Below are positions 40,615 to 53,700 of a DNA stretch of 64,000 nt, in pieces (the stretch's first letter is position 1; each line of letters begins with the position of its first letter). The position numbers and the translations under genes are program-made. The notes beneath the pieces are model-generated. The model did not search any database and was not told the origin of the DNA. It saw nothing but the letters and a program-made list of their open reading frames with translations. Origin of the DNA: Sorex araneus (taxonomy: Eukaryota; Chordata; Mammalia; Eulipotyphla; Soricidae); contig NC_073311.1 in NCBI RefSeq assembly GCF_027595985.1, positions 45,427,974 to 45,491,973 of the forward strand. Direction: 5' to 3'.

Positions 40615-43600
40615 GTAGGCGGCGGCGCGGCGCGGCGGCGGGAGCGCGGCGGGGGGAGGGGAGCGGGCGGCGGCGGCCGCGGCCCTGACAGCTGTCACCG
40701 GCGGGTCAGCGCCCCGGCCAGCGCGGCGCGACGGCCGCCCCCGGGGCCTCGCCCACCCCGCGCGCCCCCTCCCCGCGCCCGCGGCGCCTCGGCGGCCCCC
40801 GCCGGCCGGCCCGGCCCGGCCCCCCACCCCGCCCAGCGCGGAGGCCGGAGGCAGCGGGCGGCCGCCGGGGGCCGCCGCCCGGACTCGCGCCTCCGCCCCT
40901 GCCGCGGGACCCCGCGCCCGGGCCCGAACCCCGCTGCCCCCGGGCCCCCTGTCCCCGGGCCCCGCGCCCGCCCGTGCCCGCCCGTGCCCGCCCGTGCCCG
41001 CCGGCCGCGGGGCTGCGGGGCTGCGGGGCTGCGCGAGCGGGAGCGGGAGCGGGAGCGGGGCAGGGCCGGGGCCGCGGCGCCCGCGCTGCACGCACGCTCC
41101 CGGCGGGGGGATTGAGGGCGACTCGGGGGGTGTGTGTCTGCGTGTGTGCGTGTGTGTTGCACGCACGCTCCCTGCGGGGGTGATTTATGGCGACTTGGGG
41201 TGTCTGTGTGTGTGTTTGTGTGTGTGTGTTTTCGTGTCTGCGTGTGTGTGTTGCATGCACGCTCCTGGAGGGGGTGATTTAAGGCGCCTTGGGGTGTCTG
41301 TGTGTGTGTCTGCGTGTGTGCGTGTGTGTGTGTGTGTTGCACGCACGCTCGCTCCCGGCGGGGATGGTTTAAGGCGACTTGTGGTGTCTGTGTTTGTGTG
41401 TGTGTGTGTGTGTGTGTGCTGCACGCACGCTCCCGGCGCGGGTGATTGAAGGCGACTTGGGGGTGTGTGTTTGTTTGTGTGTGCGCGTGTGTGTGTTGCA
41501 CAGACGCTCCCGCCGCGGGTGATTTAAGGTGACTTGTGTGTGTGCGAGTGTGTGCGCCCGTGTGCCCCGCTCCCCGCGCTCACAAAAGCGCCACTGTCAG
41601 CCGTGCCCGCCGCCAGCAGGGAAGGGCACCTCCCGGGAATGGGCGGGAGGCTGGAATGTCAGCCAGCCCCCCACCCCCCGATGTGGGAACGCGCGGACCA
41701 GTCCCAGGAAACCCATTTCCTTCGGGGCCCAGGCTCCCGGCTGCATCTATGGTCAGTTTGTCTCTTTTTGAACCCCAACAAAACTGGGACAGGGTGGGTG
41801 CGTCGAAGGTTGTGCCGTCCGTGCAAAACAGATGGGTCTGAAATAGAGGGAGGAAGGGGCTGGAGAGAGAGTACCGCGGGGCGGGGTGGGGAGGGGGGCA
41901 TGTGCCTTGCAACGTGTTCGACCCTCGGGCAACCGATATGGTCCTCCCCCGCCCCCCACATACTCACACACCGAACCCCCCGGGAGTGATGCCTGAGCAC
42001 GGAGTCAGAACTTAAGCCCTGAGCGCCGCTGGGCGTGGCCCCCAAACCAAACTATGAAATAAAGTAGTGGAGTAAGGGGAATTTTTTTCCCTCCCCTTCT
42101 GCACCTCCTGGCATCCCCCACTTAAAAAGTGAAGAAGTTTGGTTGTTTTACTTATTTATTTATTTTTTGAGGACCAAGGGAGATGTTCAGCAGACTAGGG
42201 CGGTTCCCCCAACTCCCCCCAGCTCGGGACCTGCTCTGTTCTCAACAACAGTCAAAAAGACTTTGAGAATTGGGGGTAGTGTGAAAGCCCCCCCCTTTTT
42301 TTTTTTTTGCTTTTTGGGTCACACCTGGCGATCCACAGGGGTCATTCCTGGCTCTGCACTCAGGAATTACCCCTGGCGGTGCTCAGGGGACCATATGGGA
42401 TGCTGGGAATCGAACCCGGGTTGGCCGCGTGCAAGGCAGACGCCCTACCCGCTGTGCTATCGCTCCAGCCCCAAAAGCCCTTATTTTGAAATAACTTGGA
42501 ACTGGCTTGGATTCGGTGTGAACTGTTGCTCAGGTCCAGATGTGAAGTTATTCAACCTTTTGAGTTGATAAGGACAGAGATAGGACACTCAGCAGGAGAG
42601 AATCTCTTTAAGGACCAAATGATACGGATGTGTGGATGTGTGTTTTTCAGCAGCTGAGGTTTTGCTGCTGGGAGGTGTTTGGCGCCCAGGGGGGCTGTAG
42701 CACCCCTGTGTCCAGTGAGGACAAATGAGGATGTTTGGTTTGCCCCCCAGGGAGGCCAGCTGAGAGCCGCTGAGACAGATGGTACACGTCAGTGCTCTTG
42801 CTGGGAGCCTGTGGTGTCCTCAGAGCCTGTGGTATCCGCTTAATGTCTGGTTTAATTTTTGTTTTTATTTTGGCCACTAGTCACAAACCAGTGGTTCCTC
42901 CCCGCTGTGAGAGGAGACATCCCTCCTGGCTGTGCAGCCCATGGATTTGTCTGTGATGGCACCAGAATACTGGTTTTTGGGGGAATGGTTGAGTATGGAC
43001 GCTACAGCAACGAGCTGTATGAGTTACAGGTAAGTGACTGCAACTTTATCCTCGGTCTGAAGTTCTAGTAATAGTAAACTTCTCGCTCTTTGTCAGATCT
43101 GCAGAGACCCTTTTGTAGCTTCAGAGGCCCGTGTTTAAATGCTTCCACGTCTGGGACTCGAGTCACACAGCACAGCGGGGAGGGCACTTGCCTTGAGCAT
43201 GACCAACCTGGGTTCAATGCCCAGCACCCTGTGTGGTCTCTCAACCCCACCTGGAGTGATTCCTGAGCGCAGAGCCAGGAGAGAGCCCTGAGCAGCACAC
43301 ACCACGGGGTGTGACCGAAAAATCCACAACTAAACTAAACTGAGTGTTTCCGCCCTGGTGGCAGTCTCCTCCGAAAGCAGCTTTCATAGCACGAGACATC
43401 AACGGCCGAACATTCATTGTGCAGGCTACGTGTTTGTGCTTTTGTATTTTAGAGCCTGGCTTAACTTGTGAGCCAACTCCCCAAGGGGGGTCCACGTATT
43501 TTTAAAAATGTTTCAAAAGAATTTTTATGATTTATTATCAGTAAATATTTAATTTATATACCTAGTCTATAGACCTATATCCCCGAGGTCGCATACAGTC

Positions 43601-46600
43601 TTTGGGTAGTAGTTCAGTTTCCACCTGCAGTGCAGCCCCTACCCGAAGTGGCCGTGAGAGTGGTCACTGGGCCCTTCCTCAGTGTCTCAGCACTATTTCC
43701 TACTATGGGGGGCTTGGTATTTATTTTTTGTGGGATTTGGGGGGCTGTTGCAGGGGGGATACCATACCCACAGAAGTGCTCAGGGTTTACTCAGGAATCA
43801 GTCCTGGCGGTGCTCCAGGGGACCATATGGGGTGCTGGGGATTGACCCTGGCATGCATATTGGACGCATGTAGCATGTTGGCCGCCCTGCCCGCTGTACT
43901 GCCTCTCCAGCCCAGGAGAACAGTGTTCTTACCAAGTTCCTACCCAGTGCTTGGAAGACAGCCACCCGAGTTCTAGGAATGGTTTCCTTCACGATCATAA
44001 CAGTTTTTTTTTCCTTCCTGGTGAGATAGACCAAAGAGTGGTTTCAGGAGAGAGACAGCCCTGTGGGTAGCTCATGCGTCGTGTGTAGGAGGCCCAGGTT
44101 TGAACCTGGTACCACGTGATCCCCTGAGCGGTAGCAGGTGTGGTTCCCAAACAAAAACTAAGAAAAGGATGGTGGTGGTGGTGGGGTGTCATTGTTTTCT
44201 ATATCCTTTCTAAATTCAACTCTGTTGAGCCAGATGAGGAGTCCTCTGGCAGCCTTGTTAACTTTCTTCCTAAGCTGGTGTCTTCCCATCTGTTAATTGG
44301 CAGATGGGGTTTATCCCTGTTCACAAGCAGCTCATTCAAACGTAGTTTAGATAAAGAAGCACCTGAGGGCTGGAGTGATAGCACAGCTGGTAGGGCATTT
44401 GCCTTGCACAAGGCCGACCCGGGTTCAATTCCCAGCCTCCCATATGGTCCCCCAAGCACCGCCAGGAGTAATTCCTGAGTGCATGAGCCAGGAGTAAACC
44501 CTGTGCATTGGAGGGTGTGACCCAAAAATCAAAAAAAAAAAAAAAGCACCTGTGCGAAGAGAGTATGCTTTAGAGTGATTTGTTGAATGGCCTCTAGGGT
44601 TATATTAAAGGTTAAAAATATACCATTCAGGAGTTAAGGTCTGAAAGCAACAGTACGTAGGTTACACTTAGTCTTAAAGCTCTATACAGTACTGAAGTTT
44701 CTCATTTGTAAGCTCTTTCTATTAATACTACTAATATTACTTTAAGCTTAGTTTATCACTGTGAAATTTCTGAATATGGCTTGCTTGAGTGAATTTCTAC
44801 TGGCATATTTATTTCCACTCCAGCAGTTATCTGTTTACTTGTCATTAGTCCTAAAAGTAGCGTACTGGCGCCCTCTGATTAGGTTCAGGTGGAGATGTAT
44901 CGGCTTGGTTTTTCACTATTCACGATACGGGAGATTTGAGTGTGTTTATGCTCCTTTTCAGGCAAGTCGCTGGTTATGGAAAAAAGTGAAACCCCAACCT
45001 CCTCCTTCTGGCTTACCTCCTTGTCCTCGGCTCGGACATAGCTTCTCTTTATATGGTAACAAATGTTTTTTGTTTGGTGGACTCGCAAATGAAAGTGAAG
45101 ACTCAAACAACAACGTTCCCAGGTATGCGACTCCGCGGGCCAGACCCCAGCTCCCAAACTTACTTGGCTGATGTCCCCCTCCTTTTTGGAAAAGGCAGCA
45201 CCCTTCTACCCTCAGAATTCAATCTTTTTTGAGTAAACATAACCCACCCCAAATTGCAACTGAGTCTATTACTGTTCCCCTGGGTCATTCCAGTACTCCC
45301 CGGGTAGGGGGTGGTTTAGGTTAAGAACATTCCATTTCTTTGATTTTTATTAAGCATTAAAAAAAAAAAAAGACACTTAAATCTACACCTGTAGTGAGAA
45401 AATTTGTGTGTATTTATGTTTCCTTCTCTCTAGAGTCTACTTAAAACTATTATTCATCTGATTAACTCTACCACATCTAGTTACCTTGTAGTAATATAAC
45501 TTTGCTTCGCAAATATATTTCTATGTATTGAGCCATTGAGTATTTTCACTAGATGGTAAATGATAATGAAAATTAACACATGGCTGTTGTTTCTTTTTTT
45601 AAATTCAATTGATTTATTTAGGTGGGGGGCAGGGGAGGGCACAGCCAAGTGCTTTAGGGCTTACTCCAGTCTTGGCACTCAGGGGTCACTCCTGGTGGTG
45701 CCCTATCCACTATACGATCCCACCGACCCTTCACATGGTTATTTTTGGGGGAGGGAGAGGACAGACCCAGTGATGCTCAGAGGTTACTCCTGGCTCTGCA
45801 CTCAGGAATCACTCCTGGCAATTTCCCTGAGGACCATCTGGGATGCCGGGAGTCAAACCGGGTCAGCCATGTGCAAAGCAAATGTCCTACCTGCTGTACT
45901 ATTGCTCCACCCCTCACCTGGTTATTTTAAACTCAGTTTCTTCTTAGTGCCCCATATCAGACTAGAAAATAGTTATCATTACTTCATGCGTGAAACCCTT
46001 AGAGTGGTTGACTGAGTAATTTCCTTTTGAGTCGGTCCTCCCTTCCTTTTTCCAGACAGTTGATACAGCCTTTTATCTTTTCACACAATGTTTGCACACG
46101 ATTGCTGTTCCAATACTTAGGATCAAGAGGCTTAGCGTCCAAAAGGGGACATTCTGAACCCAGCTTATCATGTGTGTCCTTCACAGAAGTCATCAAGGCA
46201 AGTGTCCCATCGCAGTGAAATGGGGCTCACTGGAAACCTACAGTTCCGGTGTCATATTCCCTATTGCCGTCAGCATGCGAGGCAGTGACCGTTATGGCCA
46301 TGTCATTTTTTTACCTAGATTAGATCGATGTCTAGAGTTTAGTCTTTCTTCCTCAATCTTTAAAAAAAATCATGAAACACGCTTCGCCTGTGTGCGGCCC
46401 AGGTTTGGTCCCTGGCACCTGAGTCTCCTGAGCGTTGACAGGATTGATTCACTGAGCACCACTCCATGTGGCTCCCAAGTATGGATGGAAACAGACCCCA
46501 TCAGAACTTGTCCTGAGAGACAGCAGTAGTACAGGGGGCAGGGCGCTTGTCTTGTACACGGTGCACCCGTGTTTGACCCCCAGCATCCCAAATGGTCCCC

Positions 46601-47640
46601 CGAGTCCTGCTAGAAGTGATCCCTGAACTCAAGAGCCAGGAGTGAGCCCCGAGCTTCCATCTCTGGATGTGGCCAAAGAAAGCAAAAATTGCCATGAAAA
46701 TGTACTGAATATACTGAAATATGCTCAAGTGTCATGGGAAAGTTGGAAACTAGAGAGAAAGGAAAAATTTTCATTCAGAGGCTTTTAATTTGTCCTTCGT
46801 GAACTTGAAAAAAAATTGTTTCAGTTTTTTGTTTTTGGGTCATCCTGGGAATGTCATCCTGGCTCAGTGCTCAGGGTCACTCTTGGCAGAGCTCAGGAGA
46901 CCACATGTGATGCCAGGGATGAACCAGGCTTGGCTGCACACATACTATGTCTCTAGACCCAGAACTTGTAAGACTTTCAGAAAGTAGAAAATAAACAAAC
47001 TTTTCTTCAGGTTTCATTGTCCCTTAAGCTTAGGAAACACATAATTCAATTTTTGGTATAATTTTTGGGACCCATTCTATTAATCAGCTTTCATTGTATT
47101 ATTTTATTAGCTTTTGTTAGATTATTGACGATGATAGGCAAGCTTCTGAAGGTTGTGTTATTGAGGGAGCAAATCTATACCGAGGCTGCTTTTTAAACCC
47201 TCGGAGCATCATTTCTGTTCACATTCCAAGCCCCGAGTCAGCAGTCCCAGCCAGGATGCTTTTATATGAGTAGAGCGGCTGTGAATGTCTGGGTATGAGT
47301 CCTTACACAGCCATGCATGTACTTCTCATGAGTTGGTGCCAGGCTGGGTCATGTGGTAAATTTAGATGGAGCTTCTTAAGAACTGCCAAAGTGTCCTCAA
47401 AGTAAATTTTTCAGGGGGGCGGGGGGGAGAGCATCTCAAGCTGTGCTCACAGGGCCTCTGGGCCTATCCTGGTGATTCTCAGCCATGATTCAGTGCAATG
47501 CCAGGGATTACCATCCTGGCAGTGCTGGGGGCACCAAATGGTGTTGGGATCCAACTTAATTATTAAGGCAGCTGGGGTCAGCGGCATGCAACGTATGTGT
47601 TTTAGCCCTTGTAGTCTCCCTGACTCCTAACATTCCTGCC

Positions 47641-47701
<61 letters not shown>

Positions 47702-50700
47702 TGGGTCATGGGGGTGGGGTGCTGGTTGGTACTGGAGCCACACCAGGCAGTGCTTAGGAACCATTCCTGGCTCTGTGCTTAGGACTGACCCCTAGCGGTG
47801 CTGGGGGTTTGAACTGGGGTCAGCACCATATAAGGCAAGGCTGGATTTTCTTTTTTTCCTTTTTTGGGTCAGACCCGGCGATGCTCAGGGGTTACTCCTG
47901 GCTCTGCACTCAGGAATTACTCCTGGTGGTGCTTGGGGCACCATATGGGATGCTGGGGATTGAACCCGGGTTGGCCACATGCAAGGCAAAGGCCCTACCT
48001 TTGTGCTGTTGCTCCAGCTGTGCTATTGCTGTGCTATTGCTCCAGCCCCAGTCAGCGCCATGTATGAGTCCTTTCCTTCCCATACTGTCTCTCGCACCCC
48101 AGCAGTTTGTGAGCGCTCTTGTTCCTCCACATCCTTGTCTTCCCTGATCACCACCAGTCTAGTGTCCACAGGCTGTAGGTGAGACGTCTGTAAGTGGATC
48201 TCACTGTGGCCTTAACCTGCATTTTTCCTAACGAGCAGTCAGTTGGCCATCTTGGCACGTGCATTCTAATCATTCATGCTGCTGCCTTGTCTTCCTCCCC
48301 CACCCTCCTCTCCCTCTCCCTCCCCCCCTCCTCCTCCTACTCTTCCTTCTCCTCTCCTCCTCTTCCTTCTCCTCCTCCTCCTCCTTCTTCTCCTCCTCCT
48401 TTCTCTTTTCCTCCTTCCCTTTGTCATTGCAATGATTAGAATGTACAAACTTACTTGCTCGTGTGACGTCACACAGCGCTCACTAGCTGTCATCCCACCA
48501 GGACTCAGAGATGGGCTCATTGCTGGCATACCCCATCCTGCAGGGGGTGCCTGGGGTCGAGCTCCTTTGTGGGGGCCGCTGCTCTGCCACTGAGCAACAT
48601 CCCTGTCGCCTCTGTGTACATTCATACCTCTGGAACACATTTTTTGCAACTAGCACGAGACTGTCTTTCCCCTGGAAAGAGATTTCCAGTTCTCTTTCTC
48701 CGATTTTTAAAAAAAGTTATTTTTCCCTCATTGTGCTTCATCATATTATTAATCTTCATGTGAATGGGCTCGTCTCATGAGCTCTGTGTCACCCTCCTGT
48801 CCCCCCCTTAGTTTCAGGCATAGTTGTGACTAACTGGGTGTGGCGAAATGACAGTTAGGTAACTTCTGCGGCCGAGTGTGGGAAGTCTGTACAGTTTGGT
48901 GGAGACATTTGCTGTTGAAACCTCAAAATCATGTCTCTGCCCCGGGTTCCCCCCATCTGACCAAATCCTCTTCTGGTGACGAGGCTGACAGTCCCTTGGG
49001 CAGCCTTCCTTCATCCCTGGGGAGGCGTCTGACAGGGAATATGTGTTCAGGTCTTCCCGCCTGAGGCCTCAGCCATCACGGCTGTGTCCTCTGGGTTCCC
49101 TGTGGACAGAAGGCAAGAGCCTAACAGAGTGGCTGCTGTGCTATATCACCAACAGGGGACTTTGTTCCACGGCACCGGGAAACCCAAATAGTCACTGTCA
49201 ATGGCAAATACCCTGTTAGACCCCCAACCCCGCCGCTTTACATAGCCCGCCCGTGTGCCAGAGAAGCGTGCTACAGAAACTGCTCTGCAGACTGTTTACC
49301 TGGGCCTCAGGAGTCACGTAATGTCCCTGTTGCAGTAGTCACAGGTCTGCCCAGAGTCCAGGGAGGAGAGCATTCAGATTTGCAGCTCTATTTTTATTAT
49401 TATTTTTTATTTTTTTTACCCCCCCAGCTCTATTTTTAAATCACCACTTTTGTTATGGACAAAAGTATTGGCTAAATTATGGCAGGAATATTTAAAAAAT
49501 CTCGTCTGTTTCCTGGGGCTGGAGCGATAGCACAGCGGGTAGGGCGTTTGCCTTTCACGTGGCCAATCCAGGTTCGATACCCAGCATCCCATATAGTCCC
49601 CTGAGCACTGCTAGGGGTAATTCCTGAGTGCAGAGCCAGGAGGAACCCCTGTGCATCGCCGGGTGTGACCCAAAAAGCAAAACAAAACAAAAAAACCTCT
49701 TCTGTTCCCCAGAAGAGCAGCAGTATATACTAGAATTCAGTAAACGTGGATGAGGCCCTCTTTCTGTTCTATGTGAATTTTAAAGTAAATCTACATGATC
49801 TTTGCAAGTAGAAACAGGAAGCCAGAAAGTGGCGTACACTAACATTTCAATCCCTCTTATGACACCCTAGATATCTGAATGATTTCTACGAGCTGGAGCT
49901 ACAGCACGGTTCTGGTGTGGTGGGTTGGAATATTCCGGTGACGAAAGGGGTCGTGCCTTCTCCCAGAGAGTCCCACACAGCTGTTATATATTGCAAGAAA
50001 GACTCTGGAAGCCCAAAGATGTACGTTTTTGGTGGAATGTGCGGTGCTCGCCTGGATGACCTGTGGCAGCTTGACATAGGTAAGCGTGGCTGGACGAGGC
50101 TCAGGAATCAGCTCAGATTAAGGCAAATGCAGAATCACCTTGGAAAGTTGTTTTTTTTTTTTTGTTTTTGGGTCACACCTGGCTATGCACAGGGGTTACT
50201 CCTGGCTCAGTTACTCAGGAATTACTCCTGGCGGTGCTTGGGGGACCATATGGGATGCTGGGAATCGAACCTGGTCGGGCCGCGTGCAAGGCAAACGCCC
50301 TACCCGCTGTGCTATTGCTCCAGCCCCGGAAAGTATTTCTTTTTTTTTTTTTAAAGTATTTATTTTATTTTTTTGTGAGGAAACATTGTTTTGCAGTTTG
50401 ATGTTTTTTTTTTTTTTTTGGTTTTCTTTTTGGGTCACACCCGGCGATGCACAGGGGTTACTCCTGGCTCATGCACTCAGGAATTACTCCTGGCGGTGCT
50501 CAGGGGACCATTTCTGCCGCGTGCAAGGCAAACGCCCTACCCGCTGTGCTATTGCTCCAGCCCCAGGAAAGTATTTCTTGATTGCCGTACTTATTGTGTT
50601 GCACATAGATCTAGATTTAGGGACAGCCAAGGCATAAGGTGAGTGATTGCTGATTAGCCACATCCATCAAATGAATATTTGATTTCTGATAGTCATTGTT

Positions 50701-53700
50701 CTGGTGCGCCCTCTAAAGCAGGTCCTCCATGTTCTGTTTGCTGCCCTTGGTGTCGGTGTGTGCTTATTTTCCTGCACAGTTGTCAGCAGTATTCCTTGCA
50801 CTCTGCAAAGAGGCCTGGCTGGACATGCTCAGATTTATATGGCTAGTCTTTCCACAGGAGGTGCAATTATCAGTGTTGCTGCTGGTTAGCGAAAAAGCCA
50901 GGAGTAGCTTTTGAAGAAATCTTAGGATGAGTGATTGGATGGTTTGACTCTTACCTTTCACGCAGTGTGCTCTCAAAAGGTCAAACTCGCTTATTGGTCT
51001 TAATTCAAAATTGGTACAAACCCCCTTTCAGGAATAATAACGTTTAAATGTGGACCAGTTTCTGTGATTGGCAACTTAACGGCAACTAGGAACCTTGCCC
51101 TTAAGATCAACTTAATGTTTTTACACGCTTTTTGTTTTGATTTTCTGAAAATTTTGCTCAATGGGGTGATTTGCTGTTATGGAAGCAAGTTGCTTATATA
51201 CTTATTTTTACTTCTAGAAACGATGTCCTGGTCAAAACCAGAAACAAAAGGGACGGTGCCACTTCCGCGAAGCCTCCACACTGCCAGCGTTATAGGAAAC
51301 AAGTATGGCGTTTCTCTCTTTGGTGCCTTTCGCTTCTTTGAAACAAGGAAATAGTGACAAGTATGCCAGAAGAAGAGTGGGACTAATTGTTTCTTGGAAG
51401 TAGGCTATGGAACCCAGTGTTAGCGTGTGCTTACTGAGGCTGCAGTGATGGACTGCATCAGAGAGCCCGTGCCGGGCAGGAGGCGCTGGCCTTACGTGCT
51501 GCCCACCCCCGTAGTGTTATCCCAGGCACACGTGGCTCCCTGAGCGTCACCAGGAGTCAGGAGTCGCCCTTGAGTACTGCCAGGCAGGACACATGAACTA
51601 AAATATACATTTTTTTTTTTTTCTGGACCACACTGACAATGCTCAGGTATTACTCCTGGCTCTGCACTCAGGAATTACTCCTGGTTATACTCTGGGGACC
51701 ATATGGGATGCCAGGGATTGAACCCGGGTCAGCCACGTGCAAGACAAATGCCCTACCTGCTGTCCTCTTGCTCTGGCTCTCAAATAACATTTTTCAATAC
51801 TGTTAATCATGGTACCTAAAATTAAAACAAAAAATACTAATAGACCTCCAGAAACAAATGCTTCCTGGCCTCTCCTTCCCATTTTGGCTTTGGCTCATCC
51901 TCTGTGGCTCGCAGGGGCTGTTTCTCTGTGCTCCGCAGTGACCCTGAGTTAGGTCTGGGGACCTGAGCCCGGCTGGAGGGAGTGCAGGGCCAGCGCCTGT
52001 CCCCTGTGCTGTCTCTCCCGCCCTGCCCCCTCGTCTCCCGTGCCCCACAGAGCCTCTGAACGAGTGGGGATTGCTCACTTGGGAGACAGAGTGTGGCCGG
52101 GTGGCCAGGCCTCCTCCAGGGCCCTGGACACGCCTCGCTCGCTGTGTGCCTTCCCTCCTTTCAGTGGCGCTCGTGCTCGGGGTTCTCAAGTACGGACTCT
52201 CGGCACTTAAGCTTTGGCTGGAGTCGGGGTTAGAGTGCGAATGCTGGCAACCACGTCTCTGCTTCGGCTTGTGCAGTGTCACCTGGGGTCAAGAGGTGCA
52301 CTGTGTGCAGCTCAGTTTCCGCTGTGCTCGGGGATCACTCCTGGCGGGCTCAGGGGGCCATGTAGGGTGTCGAGGACCAACCCCGGGCCAGCAGTGTGCA
52401 AAGCAAACACACTACCCGCTGTACTAGTGCTCTGGCCCAGGGAATTCTGTAAGGATTAGATCAGCAAGTTTTATTTGTGCAACATTGGGTGAAGATTATT
52501 TAGTATTGTTGAAGCGGAGTTTACTTACTTGGGTAGAAATTTCACCTTGAAAGTTACATTTTAGGAAACAACTAATTACAATATCGAGAGAGTCGTTAGT
52601 TCTTTTTCATGAGTAATCTTAAAGAAACTCAAACAAGATGCCCTTTCGAGTAGCAGAACACTTTTATGGAATGCAGTTCCCTAGGGTCAGAGAGATAGCT
52701 CAGTGGCTGGTGTGTGTGCTTTGCATGCAGGAGGCCTGGATTCAGTCCTTGGCACCATGTGGTCCCCTAAGCGCTGAGCACCTTGGAGAGCAGCAGAGCC
52801 TAAGTAGCTCCTAAGCGCTTCTGGGTATGTTCCAAACCTCTGCCCCACTGAGGCACACTTTCCCGAGGGAATCCCACTCTATACCATGCATTTAAAAAAG
52901 AGAGCTGTTGGGGCTGGAGAGATAGCACAGCAGGTAGGGTGTTTGCCTTGCACGCGCCCGACCCGGGTTCAAATCCCAGCATCCCATATGGTCCCCTGAG
53001 CACGGCCAGGGGTAATTCCTGAGTGCAGAGCCAGGAGTAACCCCTGTGCATCGCCAGGTGTGACCCAAAAAAAGCAAAAAAAAAAAAAAAGAGAGAGCTC
53101 TTTCGGTTTGTGTAAGAACACGTGGACCCTCAGCTCTTCCTTTTGAACCCGTCTTCTTTAGAGACTCTTGGGCATGTCCTAAGAACCCTCAGGTCAGGAG
53201 AGCTATAGCCTTCAAGTTTTTCATTTGAGGCATATCAGACACCAAAAAGTTCCATGGAACAGTCCTCTTTGGTTACTACACGCATGCCGTTCAAAACGGA
53301 ACTTTCAAATGTCGTAGGTAATTGAGTGTCTTTCTGAATGAACTCGCCTTCATATGTGGCAGACAGTACTGATTCTTGGAACATTCCATTTAAGAGAACC
53401 ATTTTTTAAAATGAGGGTTGCCACCCATGCCCAGCCCTGCGGAGCTGGGGCTTGGCCCGAGCCGCCCACATGCACAGCACGCTTGCCGGAACTCTTCGCC
53501 GGCTCCCTGACCTGGAGGTCCTGGCAGTAACCTGTCAGAGTGTTGTGGTTCCTTGCTGCTTCATGAGACTGGAAGCTCCCGGAGTGGAGAGAGAGTACAG
53601 GGGCAAAGGTGCTTGCCTGAGACAACCCAGCCTTGCATCCTGGCACTGATTTTGTTTCCCCCAAGCACTGTAGGCAGGAGTGATCCCTGAGCCAGAATAA

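Larger units (their letters stand above)
40230..41110 (+). promoter_or_regulatory. HCFC2: HCFC2 CpG-island promoter
   Basis: CpG-dense sequence spanning the first exon. There is no TATA box near the start. Visible motifs are two E-boxes CACGTG (40323-40328 and 40354-40359), GC boxes between and after them (CCCCGCCCC, 40330-40378), CATTGTGGGC at 40421-40430, and a YY1-type AAGATGGCGGC at 40449-40459 that overlaps the start codon. This is the layout of a broadly expressed CpG-island gene. The transcription start is probably within about 50-100 bp upstream of 40452 but cannot be fixed from sequence. Confidence 0.8.
40615..42880 (+). other. HCFC2: HCFC2 intron 1
   Basis: Begins in the CpG island, contains the TG-rich minisatellite (41086-41561), an old forward Sor SINE (about 41857-42060) and an inverted Sor SINE (42291-42473), then unique sequence to the acceptor GGCCACTAG. 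Confidence 0.9.
43030..44961 (+). other. HCFC2: HCFC2 intron 2
   Basis: Sor SINEs lie at about 43150-43325 (+), 43735-43915 (-), 44030-44165 (+, old) and 44366-44543 (+). AT-rich unique sequence precedes the exon 3 acceptor CTTTTCAG. Confidence 0.9.
47250..48275 (+). mobile_element. L1-type LINE 3' region, broken up by later insertions
   Basis: GGGTCATGTGGTAAATTTAG with GAACTGCCAAAGTGTCCTC (about 47348-47400), and CTCCACATCCTTGTC with GATCTCACTGTGGCCTTAAC (about 48125-48220), are recognisable L1 3'-UTR landmarks in the right order. SINEs and a (TG)n array separate them. Confidence 0.65.
45123..49870 (+). other. HCFC2: HCFC2 intron 3
   Basis: At 4.7 kb this is the longest intron. It holds Sor SINEs at 45620-45916 (two, -), about 46500-46690 (+), 46815-46965 (-), 47725-48050 (-, two) and 49515-49694 (+). 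It also has a dispersed L1 3' end (about 47250-48275), a (TG)n run and a CTC/CTT tract. 45180-45600, 45920-46490 and 48430-49500 show nothing else I can name. Confidence 0.85.

Noticed and set aside
40994-41449. 151-codon plus-strand frame in intron 1 with a repeating CVCV pattern
   Set aside because: Produced by the tandem TG/CpG minisatellite; no start or splice support.
40558-41501. 202- and 268-codon minus-strand frames over HCFC2 exon 1 and the minisatellite
   Set aside because: They cross a real plus-strand exon and the TG-rich array (THTHTQT repeats), so they are shadows of composition.
41086-41561. CRISPR-like array of repeats and spacers
   Set aside because: Repeat units are contiguous with TG-rich variable segments, lie in a mammalian intron and have no cas genes nearby; it is a minisatellite.
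43241-43495. Possible additional HCFC2 exon in intron 2
   Set aside because: Part is SINE; the reading frames do not continue the HCFC2 phase and exon 2 joins exon 3 in frame without it.
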